In this document: positions 1-7,846 of the stretch, in pieces
How positions within the stretch are numbered: position 1 is the stretch's first letter
Layout of the letters: each line of letters begins with the position of its first letter
Assembly (NCBI RefSeq): GCF_005843885.1
Contig: NZ_CP040443.1
Location: 4,216,001 to 4,280,000 of the forward strand
Origin: Escherichia sp. E4742
Lineage (GTDB): Bacteria; Pseudomonadota; Gammaproteobacteria; Enterobacterales; Enterobacteriaceae
Direction: 5' to 3'
DNA: 64,000 nucleotides
Program-made: the position numbers and the translations under genes
Notes under the pieces: model-generated
The model's input: the letters and a program-made list of their open reading frames with translations, nothing else
Told to the model about the DNA's origin: nothing
Databases searched by the model: none

Positions 1-2
1 AA

Positions 3-617
3 ACACTGGAAGAGCCGCCGGCAGAAACTTGGTTTTTCCTTGCTACCCGGGAGCCTGAACGTTTACTGGCGACATTACGTAGTCGTTGTCGGCTACATTA
101 CCTCGCACCACCGCCAGAACAGTACGCCGTGACCTGGCTTTCACGTGAAGTGACAATGTCACAGGATGCGTTCCTTGCCGCACTGCGCTTAAGCGCCGGT
201 TCGCCTGGCGCGGCGTTGGCGTTGTTTCAGGGAGATACCTGGCAGGCCCGCGAAACACTTTGCCAGACGTTGGCTCACAGTGTGCAATCTGGCGACTGGT
301 ATTCCCTGTTGCCGACACTTAATCATGAACAAGCTCCGGCGCGTCTGCACTGGCTGGCAACCCTGATGATGGACGCGCTCAAGCGCAAGTATGGCGCTTC
401 GCAGGTTACCAATGTTGATGTGCCGGGCGTTGTTGCTGCGCTGGCAAACCAGCTTTCTCCCGCGTGCCTGCAGGCTATACTGGGGGATGTTTGTCACACC
501 CGTGAGCAGTTAATTTCTGTCACTGGCGTAAACCGCGAGCTTCTCATCACCGATCTTTTACTGCGTATTGAGCATTACCTGCAACCGGGCGTTGTGCTAC
601 CGGTTCCTCATCTTTAA
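3..617 (+). CDS. holB: DNA polymerase III delta' subunit, C-terminal part (runs off left edge)
   Basis: Clamp-loader delta' subunit, which with gamma/tau and delta opens the beta sliding clamp and loads it on primed DNA. The window begins inside the gene, so about 204 C-terminal codons of a protein I recall as 334 residues are present. The reading frame is open from the first bases and includes the clamp-loader SRC motif (TLRSRCRLHYL). The 3' part matches the delta' collar domain, ending VVLPVPHL. It stops ten bases before ycfH, and the holB-ycfH-ptsG order is the K-12 one. The N-terminal part lies outside the window. Confidence 0.95.
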   Translation, partial: TLEEPPAETWFFLATREPERLLATLRSRCRLHYLAPPPEQYAVTWLSREVTMSQDAFLAALRLSAGSPGAALALFQGDTWQARETLCQTLAHSVQSGDWYSLLPTLNHEQAPARLHWLATLMMDALKRKYGASQVTNVDVPGVVAALANQLSPACLQAILGDVCHTREQLISVTGVNRELLITDLLLRIEHYLQPGVVLPVPHL

Positions 618-627
618 GAGAGACATC

Positions 628-1425
628 ATGTTTTTAGTCGACTCACACTGCCATCTCGATGGTCTGGATTATGAATCTTTGCATAAGGACGTGGATGACG
701 TTCTGGCGAAAGCCGCTGCGCGCGATGTGAAATTTTGTCTGGCGGTCGCCACGACATTACCGGGTTATCTGCATATGCGGGATCTGGTAGGCGAACGTGA
801 CAATGTCGTATTTTCTTGCGGTGTGCATCCGCTCAACCAGAACGATCCCTATGATGTGGAAGATTTACGCCGCCTGGCGGCGGAAGAGGGCGTTGTTGCC
901 CTTGGGGAAACCGGGCTGGATTATTATTACACGCCGGAAACTAAAGTGCGTCAGCAAGAGTCTTTCATCCACCATATCCAGATTGGTCGTGAACTGAACA
1001 AGCCGGTTATTGTCCATACGCGTGACGCCCGCGCCGATACGCTGGCAATTCTGCGCGAAGAAAAGGTGACGGATTGCGGTGGCGTACTACACTGTTTTAC
1101 AGAGGACAGAGAAACGGCGGGCAAATTACTGGATCTTGGATTTTACATCTCCTTCTCCGGCATTGTGACCTTCCGTAATGCAGAACAACTACGTGATGCC
1201 GCGCGTTATGTGCCGCTCGACCGGTTACTGGTCGAAACTGACGCGCCTTATCTGGCACCTGTGCCGCATCGAGGAAAAGAGAATCAACCTGCAATGGTTC
1301 GTGATGTTGCTGAATACATGGCTGTGTTGAAAGGTGTTGCCGTTGAAGAGCTGGCGCAGGTAACCACCGATAACTTCGCCCGCCTGTTTCACATCGACGC
1401 TTCCCGCCTTCAATCCATCCGTTAA
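628..1425 (+). CDS. ycfH: TatD-family metal-dependent hydrolase YcfH
   Basis: A 265-residue TatD-family (amidohydrolase-like TIM barrel) metal-dependent hydrolase; family members act as DNases or phosphodiesterases, but YcfH's own substrate is unclear. Visible motifs are the N-terminal DSHCHLDG (HxH metal ligands), GETGLDYYY with the conserved Glu, PVIVHTRDA, GVLHCFTED and LLVETDAPYL near the C-terminus, all characteristic of TatD. I chose the ATG at 628, preceded by AAGAGAGA, rather than an upstream in-frame start that would run deep into holB. Length equals the K-12 protein. It sits between holB and ptsG and is probably cotranscribed with holB. Confidence 0.95.
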   Translation: MFLVDSHCHLDGLDYESLHKDVDDVLAKAAARDVKFCLAVATTLPGYLHMRDLVGERDNVVFSCGVHPLNQNDPYDVEDLRRLAAEEGVVALGETGLDYYYTPETKVRQQESFIHHIQIGRELNKPVIVHTRDARADTLAILREEKVTDCGGVLHCFTEDRETAGKLLDLGFYISFSGIVTFRNAEQLRDAARYVPLDRLLVETDAPYLAPVPHRGKENQPAMVRDVAEYMAVLKGVAVEELAQVTTDNFARLFHIDASRLQSIR

Positions 1426-1598
1426 ATGAATTTATTTTAAGGCTCGTAATTAATTACTAAAACGAGTAAAGTTCACCGCCGCAAATTGGGCGGTGAATAA
1501 CCATGTTTGATGCTTTATGGCATTTATTTTGTCAATACGTGCAACTTCGCTAAAGGTCCGAAGTTGAAACGTGATAGCCGTCAAACAAATCGATAATG

Positions 1599-1719
1599 AA
1601 TTATTTTACTCTGTGTAATAAATAAAGGGCGCTTAGACGCCCTGTACACGGCAAGGTTCTCCCCCCCTTGCCACGCGTGAGAACGTTAAAAGCACCCATA
1701 CTCAGGAGCACTCTCAATT
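1599..1719 (+). promoter_or_regulatory. ptsG promoter/leader with Mlc-type operator and SgrS target
   Basis: The ycfH-ptsG gap (1426-1719) holds the ptsG control region. TTATTTTACTCTGTGTAAT at 1600-1618, followed by AATAAA, matches the Mlc repressor operator of K-12 ptsG. A GC-rich leader hairpin (GGGCGCTTAGACGCCC) follows at about 1627-1642. CCATACTCAGGAGCACTCTC near 1696-1716, spanning the Shine-Dalgarno AGGAG, is complementary to the seed of the small RNA SgrS. SgrS and Hfq block translation and trigger RNase E decay during glucose-phosphate stress. Operator and seed identities rest on recalled K-12 sequences. Confidence 0.8.
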
Positions 1720-3153
1720 ATGTTTAAGAATGCATTTGCTAACCTGCAAAAGGTCGGTAAATCGCTGATGCTGCCGGTATCCGTACTGCCTATCGCAGGT
1801 ATTCTGCTTGGCGTCGGTTCCGCGAATTTCAGCTGGCTGCCCGCCGTTGTATCGCATGTTATGGCAGAAGCGGGCGGTTCCGTTTTTGCAAACATGCCAC
1901 TGATTTTTGCAATTGGTGTCGCCCTCGGCTTTACCAATAACGATGGCGTATCCGCTCTGGCCGCAGTTGTTGCCTATGGCATCATGGTAAAAACCATGGC
2001 CGTGGTTGCGCCGCTGGTACTGCATTTACCTGCTGAAGAAATCGCCGCTAAACACCTGGCGGATACGGGCGTACTCGGGGGGATCATCTCCGGTGCGATC
2101 GCAGCGTACATGTTTAACCGTTTCTACCGTATTAAGCTGCCTGAGTATCTTGGCTTCTTTGCCGGTAAACGCTTTGTGCCGATCATTTCTGGCCTGGCTG
2201 CCATCTTTACTGGCGTTGTGCTGTCCTTTATTTGGCCGCCAATTGGTTCCGCCATTCAGACCTTCTCCCAGTGGGCTGCTTACCAGAACCCGGTAGTTGC
2301 GTTTGGCATTTACGGATTCATCGAACGCTGCCTGGTACCGTTTGGTCTGCACCACATCTGGAACGTACCTTTCCAGATGCAGATTGGTGAATACACCAAC
2401 GCCGCAGGTCAGGTATTCCACGGTGACATTCCGCGTTATATGGCGGGTGACCCGACTGCGGGTAAACTGTCTGGCGGCTTCCTGTTCAAAATGTACGGTC
2501 TGCCGGCTGCCGCGATTGCTATCTGGCACTCTGCTAAACCAGAAAACCGCGCTAAAGTGGGCGGTATCATGATCTCCGCGGCGTTGACCTCGTTCCTGAC
2601 CGGTATTACCGAGCCAATCGAGTTCTCCTTCATGTTCGTTGCGCCGATCCTGTACATCATCCACGCGATTCTGGCAGGTCTGGCATTCCCGATCTGTATC
2701 CTGCTGGGTATGCGCGATGGTACATCGTTCTCGCACGGTCTGATCGACTTCATCGTCCTGTCTGGTAACAGCAGCAAGCTGTGGCTGTTCCCGATTGTCG
2801 GTATCGGTTATGCGATTGTTTACTACACCATCTTCCGCGTGCTGATTAAAGCTCTGGATCTGAAAACCCCGGGCCGTGAAGACGCAACTGAAGATGCGAA
2901 AGCTACTGGCACCAGCGAAATGGCACCGGCTCTGGTTGCTGCATTTGGTGGTAAAGAAAACATCACTAACCTTGACGCATGTATTACCCGTCTGCGTGTT
3001 AGCGTCGCTGATGTGTCCAAAGTGGATCAGGCTGGCCTGAAGAAACTGGGCGCAGCGGGCGTAGTGGTTGCTGGTTCCGGTGTTCAGGCGATTTTCGGTA
3101 CGAAATCCGATAACCTGAAAACCGAAATGGATGAGTACATCCGCAACAACTAA
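1720..3153 (+). CDS. ptsG: PTS glucose-specific EIIBC permease PtsG
   Basis: Glucose permease of the phosphotransferase system; imports and phosphorylates glucose to glucose-6-phosphate, receiving phosphate from EIIA-Glc (Crr). The 477 residues comprise an EIIC membrane domain (about residues 1-380, including the TGITEPIEF signature) and a C-terminal EIIB domain (about 400-477). The EIIB phosphorylation cysteine lies in [12 protein letters not shown]. Length and sequence agree with K-12 PtsG. The start at 1720 follows AGGAG in the SgrS target region. A rho-independent terminator follows at 3176. Confidence 0.98.
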
Positions 3154-3175
3154 TCCGTAAGACGTTGGGGAGACT

Positions 3176-3201
3176 AAGGCAGCCGAATGGCTGCCTTTTT
3201 T
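3176..3201 (+). terminator. ptsG rho-independent terminator
   Basis: AGGCAGCC-GAAT-GGCTGCCT forms an 8-bp hairpin followed directly by a T run, 20 bases after the ptsG stop codon. Confidence 0.9.
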
Positions 3202-3212
3202 ACAGCCGCAAA

Positions 3213-3396
3213 TCAGACAGGTCATCATTAAATTGCGTGTTGCGCCCGGGACGATAGTTCCTTTCACGTTGATATCGTAGGTTTTGTCGAGCAGATTATT
3301 TCCAGCAATGAGACGTTTTGGGTTATCTGATAACAGGCGAACAGCTCCACCTGCGAATAGTAATTTTGCCCGTCAGTGGAAGGAAACTGCTAAAGC
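3213..3396 (-). pseudogene. fhuE: fhuE remnant (TonB-dependent ferric-coprogen receptor C-terminus)
   Basis: Degraded 3' end of an outer-membrane TonB-dependent receptor. On the minus strand, one frame encodes YSQVELFACYQITQN and a second frame continues GNNLLDKTYDINVKG then TIVPGATRNLMMT. Together these parallel the recalled FhuE C-terminus (YALVDLFTRYQVTKN, NNLFDKTYDTNVEG, SIVYGTPRNFSIT). There is a frameshift between the two pieces, a stop just upstream, and no terminal aromatic YQF motif. In K-12 an intact fhuE of about 730 codons fills this site. The rest, 3397-3651, holds no gene I can support and contains the hinT promoter region. The receptor identity is firm; calling it fhuE rests on position plus the motif match. 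Confidence 0.75.
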
Positions 3397-3651
3397 AATG
3401 CTGGTGGTAGCAGGAAGGGCCTGGTAGCCGATATCCCTGTTATTATCTAAACCAAAGAGAAAAGGTGTTTTCGGCCCATTCACAGGCAAAAATGGGAATA
3501 ATGGCGATGTATACGGCAGTAAAACGATTTTTTGCTTATAAATCGTGGCTTAAGGTTGAAAGAGCAGGTTTAACTCGACCATACTCTATACTCGCAGTGT
3601 AGCGCGGCGTAGCATGGCGCAACGCATGGCAATTTGAAAAAGGAAAATGTC

Positions 3652-4011
3652 GTGGCAGAAGAAACTATTTTCAGCAAAATTATTCGTCGTGAGATCCCCT
3701 CCGATATCGTCTACCAGGATGAGCTGGTAACGGCGTTTCGCGATATTTCGCCGCAAGCGCCAACGCATATTCTGATCATTCCAAATATCCTTATCCCTAC
3801 CGTGAACGACGTGTCTGCCGAGCATGAGCAGGCACTGGGGCGTATGATCACCGTAGCGGCAAAAATCGCCGAGCAAGAAGGCATTGCCGAAGATGGCTAT
3901 CGTTTGATCATGAATACCAACCGTCATGGCGGGCAAGAGGTCTATCACATTCATATGCACCTGCTGGGTGGCCGTCCGTTGGGACCAATGCTGGCGCATA
4001 AAGGCCTGTAA
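3652..4011 (+). CDS. hinT: HIT-family purine nucleoside phosphoramidase HinT
   Basis: A 119-residue histidine-triad hydrolase that removes AMP from phosphoramidates such as AMP-lysine. The HIT motif is visible as VYHIHMHLLGG near residues 99-109, and the N-terminus (MAEETIFSKIIRREIPSDIV) matches K-12 HinT. The start is the GTG at 3652 (AAAGGA upstream); an in-frame ATG at 3634 would add six residues and lacks a good ribosome site. ycfL follows two bases after the stop, opening the hinT-ycfL-lpoB-thiK-nagZ-ycfP cluster. Confidence 0.96.
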   Translation: MAEETIFSKIIRREIPSDIVYQDELVTAFRDISPQAPTHILIIPNILIPTVNDVSAEHEQALGRMITVAAKIAEQEGIAEDGYRLIMNTNRHGGQEVYHIHMHLLGGRPLGPMLAHKGL

Positions 4012-4013
4012 CG

Positions 4014-4391
4014 ATGAGAAAAGGGTGCTTTGGACTGGCGTCTCTGGCGTTGCTATTGCTGGTCGGTTGTCGTTCACATCCGGAAATCCCGGTGAATGAT
4101 GAACAGTCACTGGTGATGGAGTCATCTTTGCTGGCAGCGGGCATTAGCGCAGAAAAGCCCGTTCTTTCAACGTCTGATATTCAGCCTTCAGCATCCTCGA
4201 CGCTTTATAACGAAAGGCAAGAACCCGTTACCGTTCATTATCGTTTTTACTGGTATGACGCCAGGGGGCTTGAGATGCACCCTCTGGAAACGCCGCGCAG
4301 CGTCACCATTCCCGCACGTTCAGCGGTGACTCTGTTCGGCAGCGCCAATTTTCTTGGAGCGCACAAAGTCAGACTTTATCTTTATTTGTAA
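4014..4391 (+). CDS. ycfL: Putative lipoprotein YcfL (DUF1425)
   Basis: A 125-residue small exported protein. The N-terminus has a basic start, a leucine-rich hydrophobic core and a lipobox ending LLVGC near residue 19, indicating lipidation by Lgt and processing by signal peptidase II. The remainder is a beta-rich DUF1425 domain (VHYRFYWYDARGLE). Function is unassigned. It sits tightly between hinT and the lipoprotein gene lpoB, suggesting cotranscription and an envelope location. Confidence 0.9.
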   Translation: MRKGCFGLASLALLLLVGCRSHPEIPVNDEQSLVMESSLLAAGISAEKPVLSTSDIQPSASSTLYNERQEPVTVHYRFYWYDARGLEMHPLETPRSVTIPARSAVTLFGSANFLGAHKVRLYLYL

Positions 4392-4404
4392 GGGGTGAAT
4401 CTTG

Positions 4405-5046
4405 ATGACAAAAATGAGTCGCTACGCTTTAATCACCGCGCTGGCGATGTTTCTTGCCGGGTGTGTGGGGCCACGTGAACCCGCACCGGTAGAAGAAGTA
4501 AAACCTGCGCCGGAGCAACCGGCTGAGCCGCAACAGCCAGTACCCACAGTGCCATCAGTGCCGACGATCCCGGAGCAGCCAGGGCCAATTGAGCACGAAG
4601 ATCAAACCGCACCGCCTGCGCCGCATATTCGTCATTATGACTGGAATGGCGCAATGCAGCCGATGGTCGGTAAGATGCTTGGGGCCGATGGCGTGACCGC
4701 AGGCAGCGTCTTGCTGGTTGATAGCGTCAATAACCGCACCAATGGTTCTTTGAATACCGGGGAAGCGACAGAAACTCTGCGCAATGCACTGGCTAATAAC
4801 GGTAAATTTACCCTCGTTTCCGCCCAGCAGCTTTCGATGGCCAAGCAGCAGTTAGGCTTGTCGCCGCAGGATAGCTTAGGCACCCGTAGTAAAGCCATTG
4901 GTATTGCTCGCAACGTGGGGGCTCATTACGTGCTGTACTCCAGCGCCTCTGGCAACGTTAACGCTCCGACCCTGCAAATGCAGTTGATGCTGGTGCAGAC
5001 GGGCGAAATTATCTGGTCAGGTAAAGGTGCCGTTCAGCAACAATAA
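4405..5046 (+). CDS. lpoB: Outer-membrane lipoprotein LpoB, activator of PBP1b
   Basis: A 213-residue outer-membrane lipoprotein that reaches through the peptidoglycan to activate penicillin-binding protein 1b. The signal peptide ends in the lipobox FLAGC. It is followed by a long Pro/Glu/Gln-rich linker (about residues 25-75: PAPEQPAEPQQPVP, PTVPSVPTIPEQPG), and then the globular domain that contacts the PBP1b UB2H domain. Length matches K-12. Start taken at ATG 4405 (MTKMSRYAL), preceded by AAGGGGTG; a TTG three bases upstream is possible. The 3' end overlaps thiK by 20 bases. Confidence 0.96.
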   Translation: MTKMSRYALITALAMFLAGCVGPREPAPVEEVKPAPEQPAEPQQPVPTVPSVPTIPEQPGPIEHEDQTAPPAPHIRHYDWNGAMQPMVGKMLGADGVTAGSVLLVDSVNNRTNGSLNTGEATETLRNALANNGKFTLVSAQQLSMAKQQLGLSPQDSLGTRSKAIGIARNVGAHYVLYSSASGNVNAPTLQMQLMLVQTGEIIWSGKGAVQQQ

Positions 5047-5851
5047 TCCCATCACGCGCGACGAGTTATTGTCGCGCTATTTCCCGCAGTATCATCCCGT
5101 CGCGACGTTTAACAGTGGACTTAGCGGCGGGAGTTTTCTCATTGAACATCAGGATCAGCGTTATGTTGTGCGTCAGACTCACGATCCTGATGCGCCGCAG
5201 TCCGTGTTTCTGCGCCAGTACCGGGCGTTATCACGATTACCGGCATACCTTGCACCAAAGCCACATCTCTATCTCCGTGGCTGGATGGTGGTCGACTATT
5301 TGCCCGGCGAGGTAAAAACGCAATTGCCGGATACCGACGAACTGGCAGGCTTGCTGTATTATCTGCATCAACAACCGCGTTTTGGCTGGCGAATAATCCT
5401 GCTGCCGTTACTGGAACGGTACTGGCAGCGAAGCGATCCGGCGCGGCGGACAGCGGGTTGGCTGCGACTATTAAAACGTCTGCGCAAAATACGGGAACCA
5501 CAGCCATTACGTTTAAGCCCGTTGCATATGGATGTTCATGCAGGGAACTTAGTCTATACCTCGTTAGGGCTAAAGCTCATTGACTGGGAGTATGCCGGTG
5601 ATGGCGATATCGCGCTCGAACTGGCGGCGGTGTGGGTGGAAAATAGTGAGCAGCACCGGCAATTAGTTAATGACTATGCCGTGCTGGCGAATATTAATCC
5701 GGCGCATTTGTGGCATCAGGTCAGGCGTTGGATTCCCTGGTTACTGATGCTGAAAGCAGGGTGGTTTGAGTACCGCTGGCAACAAACCAGCGATCAACAA
5801 TTTATCAGGCTGGCCAATGACACCTGGCGGCAGCTATCAATAAAACAATAA
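5027..5851 (+). CDS. thiK: Thiamine kinase ThiK
   Basis: A 274-residue aminoglycoside-phosphotransferase-fold kinase that phosphorylates thiamine in the salvage pathway. The catalytic loop LHMDVHAGNL (about residues 166-175) and the metal-binding LIDWEYAGDGD (about 185-195) are both visible. It starts inside the end of lpoB (20-base overlap, different frame), implying translational coupling. Its protein sequence departs more from the recalled K-12 protein than its neighbours do (for example YFPQYHPVATF against FFPQFHPVTTF), so this gene appears faster evolving or from another lineage; key residues are intact. Confidence 0.93.
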   Translation: MPFSNNNPITRDELLSRYFPQYHPVATFNSGLSGGSFLIEHQDQRYVVRQTHDPDAPQSVFLRQYRALSRLPAYLAPKPHLYLRGWMVVDYLPGEVKTQLPDTDELAGLLYYLHQQPRFGWRIILLPLLERYWQRSDPARRTAGWLRLLKRLRKIREPQPLRLSPLHMDVHAGNLVYTSLGLKLIDWEYAGDGDIALELAAVWVENSEQHRQLVNDYAVLANINPAHLWHQVRRWIPWLLMLKAGWFEYRWQQTSDQQFIRLANDTWRQLSIKQ

Positions 5852-5861
5852 GGAGAGCAGT

Positions 5862-6887
5862 GTGGGTCCAGTAATGTTGGATGTCGAAGGTTATGAACTG
5901 GACGCGGAAGAGCGCGAAATACTTGCGCATCCGCTGGTGGGAGGGCTGATTCTCTTTACACGTAACTATCATGATCCAGTACAGTTGCGCGAACTGGTAC
6001 GCCAGATCCGCGCTGCTTCACGCAATCACCTGGTGGTGGCGGTGGATCAGGAAGGTGGACGCGTGCAGCGTTTTCGTGACGGTTTTACCCGCTTACCGGC
6101 GGCACAATCTTTTGCCGCGCTGTTGGGAATGGAAGAGGGGGGCAAACTGGCGCAAGAGGCGGGTTGGCTGATGGCCAGCGAAATGATCGCTATGGATATT
6201 GATATCAGCTTTGCGCCAGTGCTGGACGTAGGACATATCAGCGCGGCGATTGGTGAACGTTCTTATCATGCCGATCCAGAAAAAGCCCTGGCAATCGCCA
6301 GTCGGTTTATTGATGGGATGCATGAAGCCGGAATGAAAACCACCGGTAAACATTTTCCTGGTCACGGTGCCGTAACTGCAGATTCACACAAAGAGACGCC
6401 GTGCGACCCACGCCCGCAAGCGGAAATTCGTGCCAAAGATATGTCGGTTTTCAGTACGTTAATTCGCGAAAATAAACTCGATGCCATTATGCCCGCGCAT
6501 GTGATCTACAGCGATGTTGATCCGCGTCCTGCGAGCGGTTCTACCCACTGGCTGAAAACTGTTTTACGTCAGGAGCTGGGGTTTGACGGCGTGATTTTCT
6601 CTGACGATTTATCGATGGAAGGCGCAGCGATTATGGGCAGTTATGCCGAGCGTGGACAGGCATCACTGGATGCAGGTTGCGATATGATCCTGGTCTGCAA
6701 TAATCGTAAAGGGGCCGTCAGCGTGTTAGATAATCTGTCACCGATCAAGGCAGAACGTGTTACACGTTTGTATCATAAAGGTTCATTTTCGCGACAGGAA
6801 CTGATGGACTCGGCCCGCTGGAAAGAGATCAGCGCCCGTCTGAATCAGTTACATGAACGCTGGCAGGAAGAGAAGGCAGGTCACTAA
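5862..6887 (+). CDS. nagZ: Beta-N-acetylglucosaminidase NagZ
   Basis: A 341-residue cytosolic glycoside hydrolase family 3 enzyme that removes GlcNAc from GlcNAc-anhydroMurNAc muropeptides during peptidoglycan recycling. GH3 signatures are visible: VDQEGGRVQRF, the catalytic-loop motif KHFPGHGAVTADSH with the general-acid His, and GVIFSDDLSMEG with the nucleophile Asp. The start is GTG at 5862, seven bases after AAGGAGAG. It is ten bases downstream of thiK and its product feeds the same recycling route as NagK, encoded later in this window. Confidence 0.97.
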   Translation: MGPVMLDVEGYELDAEEREILAHPLVGGLILFTRNYHDPVQLRELVRQIRAASRNHLVVAVDQEGGRVQRFRDGFTRLPAAQSFAALLGMEEGGKLAQEAGWLMASEMIAMDIDISFAPVLDVGHISAAIGERSYHADPEKALAIASRFIDGMHEAGMKTTGKHFPGHGAVTADSHKETPCDPRPQAEIRAKDMSVFSTLIRENKLDAIMPAHVIYSDVDPRPASGSTHWLKTVLRQELGFDGVIFSDDLSMEGAAIMGSYAERGQASLDAGCDMILVCNNRKGAVSVLDNLSPIKAERVTRLYHKGSFSRQELMDSARWKEISARLNQLHERWQEEKAGH

Positions 6888-6909
6888 CCCTGGCTTATGT
6901 GAGGAAGCG

Positions 6910-7452
6910 ATGATTATCTATTTGCACGGTTTTGACTCTAACAGTCCGGGTAACCACGAGAAAGTCTTACAATTGCAGTTTATTGACCCGGATGTACGGC
7001 TAATAAGCTACAGTACGCGGCATCCGAAACATGATATGCAGCATTTGCTCAAAGAAGTGGACAAAATGCTGCAACTGAACGTCGACGAGCGCCCGCTCAT
7101 TTGTGGTGTTGGTCTGGGCGGTTATTGGGCAGAGCGGATTGGTTTTCTCTGTGATATTCGCCAGGTGATCTTCAATCCCAATTTGTTCCCTTATGAGAAC
7201 ATGGAAGGGAAGATTGATCGCCCGGAAGAGTACACCGACATCGCGACTAAATGTGTGACTAACTTCCGCGAGAAGAATCGCGATCGCTGTCTGGTGATTT
7301 TGTCGCGTCACGATGAAGCGCTTAACAGTCAGCGGACATCTGAAGAGCTGCATCATTATTACGAGATTGTCTGGGACGAAGAGCAGACGCACAAATTCAA
7401 AAATATCTCTCCGCATTTGCAGCGCATTAAAGCATTCAAAACCCTAGGTTAA
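6910..7452 (+). CDS. ycfP: UPF0227 alpha/beta-hydrolase-like protein YcfP
   Basis: A 180-residue predicted esterase-like protein of the UPF0227 family. The N-terminus MIIYLHGFDSNSPGNHEK is a typical oxyanion-hole region. GVGLGGYWAERIG sits at the nucleophile elbow but shows Leu where the serine of G-x-S-x-G would be, so hydrolase activity is uncertain. Start at ATG 6910 after GAGGAAGCG; the longer frame starting within nagZ is not needed. It is the last gene of the hinT-ycfP cluster, and a REP region follows. No function is established. Confidence 0.92.
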   Translation: MIIYLHGFDSNSPGNHEKVLQLQFIDPDVRLISYSTRHPKHDMQHLLKEVDKMLQLNVDERPLICGVGLGGYWAERIGFLCDIRQVIFNPNLFPYENMEGKIDRPEEYTDIATKCVTNFREKNRDRCLVILSRHDEALNSQRTSEELHHYYEIVWDEEQTHKFKNISPHLQRIKAFKTLG

Positions 7453-7454
7453 TT

Positions 7455-7580
7455 GGCATCGTCGCATCAGGTAACCTTGTCGGTACCTGATGCGACCCGG
7501 ATTAAGGCGTTCACGCCGCATCCGACAGCCGAGCACCAATGCCTGATGCGATGCTGCGCATCTTATCAGGCCTACCAAAC
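7455..7580. repeat. REP/BIME cluster between ycfP and ndh
   Basis: Several palindromic units: GTCGCATCAGG...CCTGATGCGAC, then CGCCGCATCCGACA, then GCCTGATGCGATGCTGCGCA with TTATCAGGCCTACC. These are the standard enterobacterial REP sequences, in alternating orientation, lying just after the ycfP stop. They are probably 3'-UTR stabilisers or gyrase/Pol I binding sites. Confidence 0.85.
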
Positions 7581-7639
7581 GCCCTCTATACACGCCTCAC
7601 GCTATATAACCCTTCCGAATCAGCTCAAATAATAAACAA

Positions 7640-7846
7640 TAAACTCTGTTTTTTGATCTCAACAGGTAAAGTCGCCTATCTTTTCAGCAACAAAACTTGA
7701 TTAACATCAATTTTGGTATGACCAATGCACCATTCATGTTATTCTCAATAGCGAAGAACATTTTCATTGCTGTAACCTGTTGTTAATTAAGAGCTATATT
7801 AATAACCATTAGTTAACAATTGGTTAATAAATTTAAGGGGGTCACG
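7640..7846 (+). promoter_or_regulatory. ndh regulatory region with FNR site
   Basis: TTGATTAACATCAA at 7697-7710 is a perfect FNR dyad (TTGAT-N4-ATCAA). A weaker relative, TTGATCTCAACAGG, lies about 45 bases upstream near 7654. Two FNR sites at such spacing are known to repress ndh anaerobically. The stretch between the REP cluster and ndh holds no gene. Confidence 0.85.

Noticed and set aside
2026..3267. 413-codon open frame antisense to ptsG
   Set aside because: It mirrors ptsG codon structure, has no ribosome site, and its only meaningful part is the fhuE remnant at its 5' end. Treated as a shadow.
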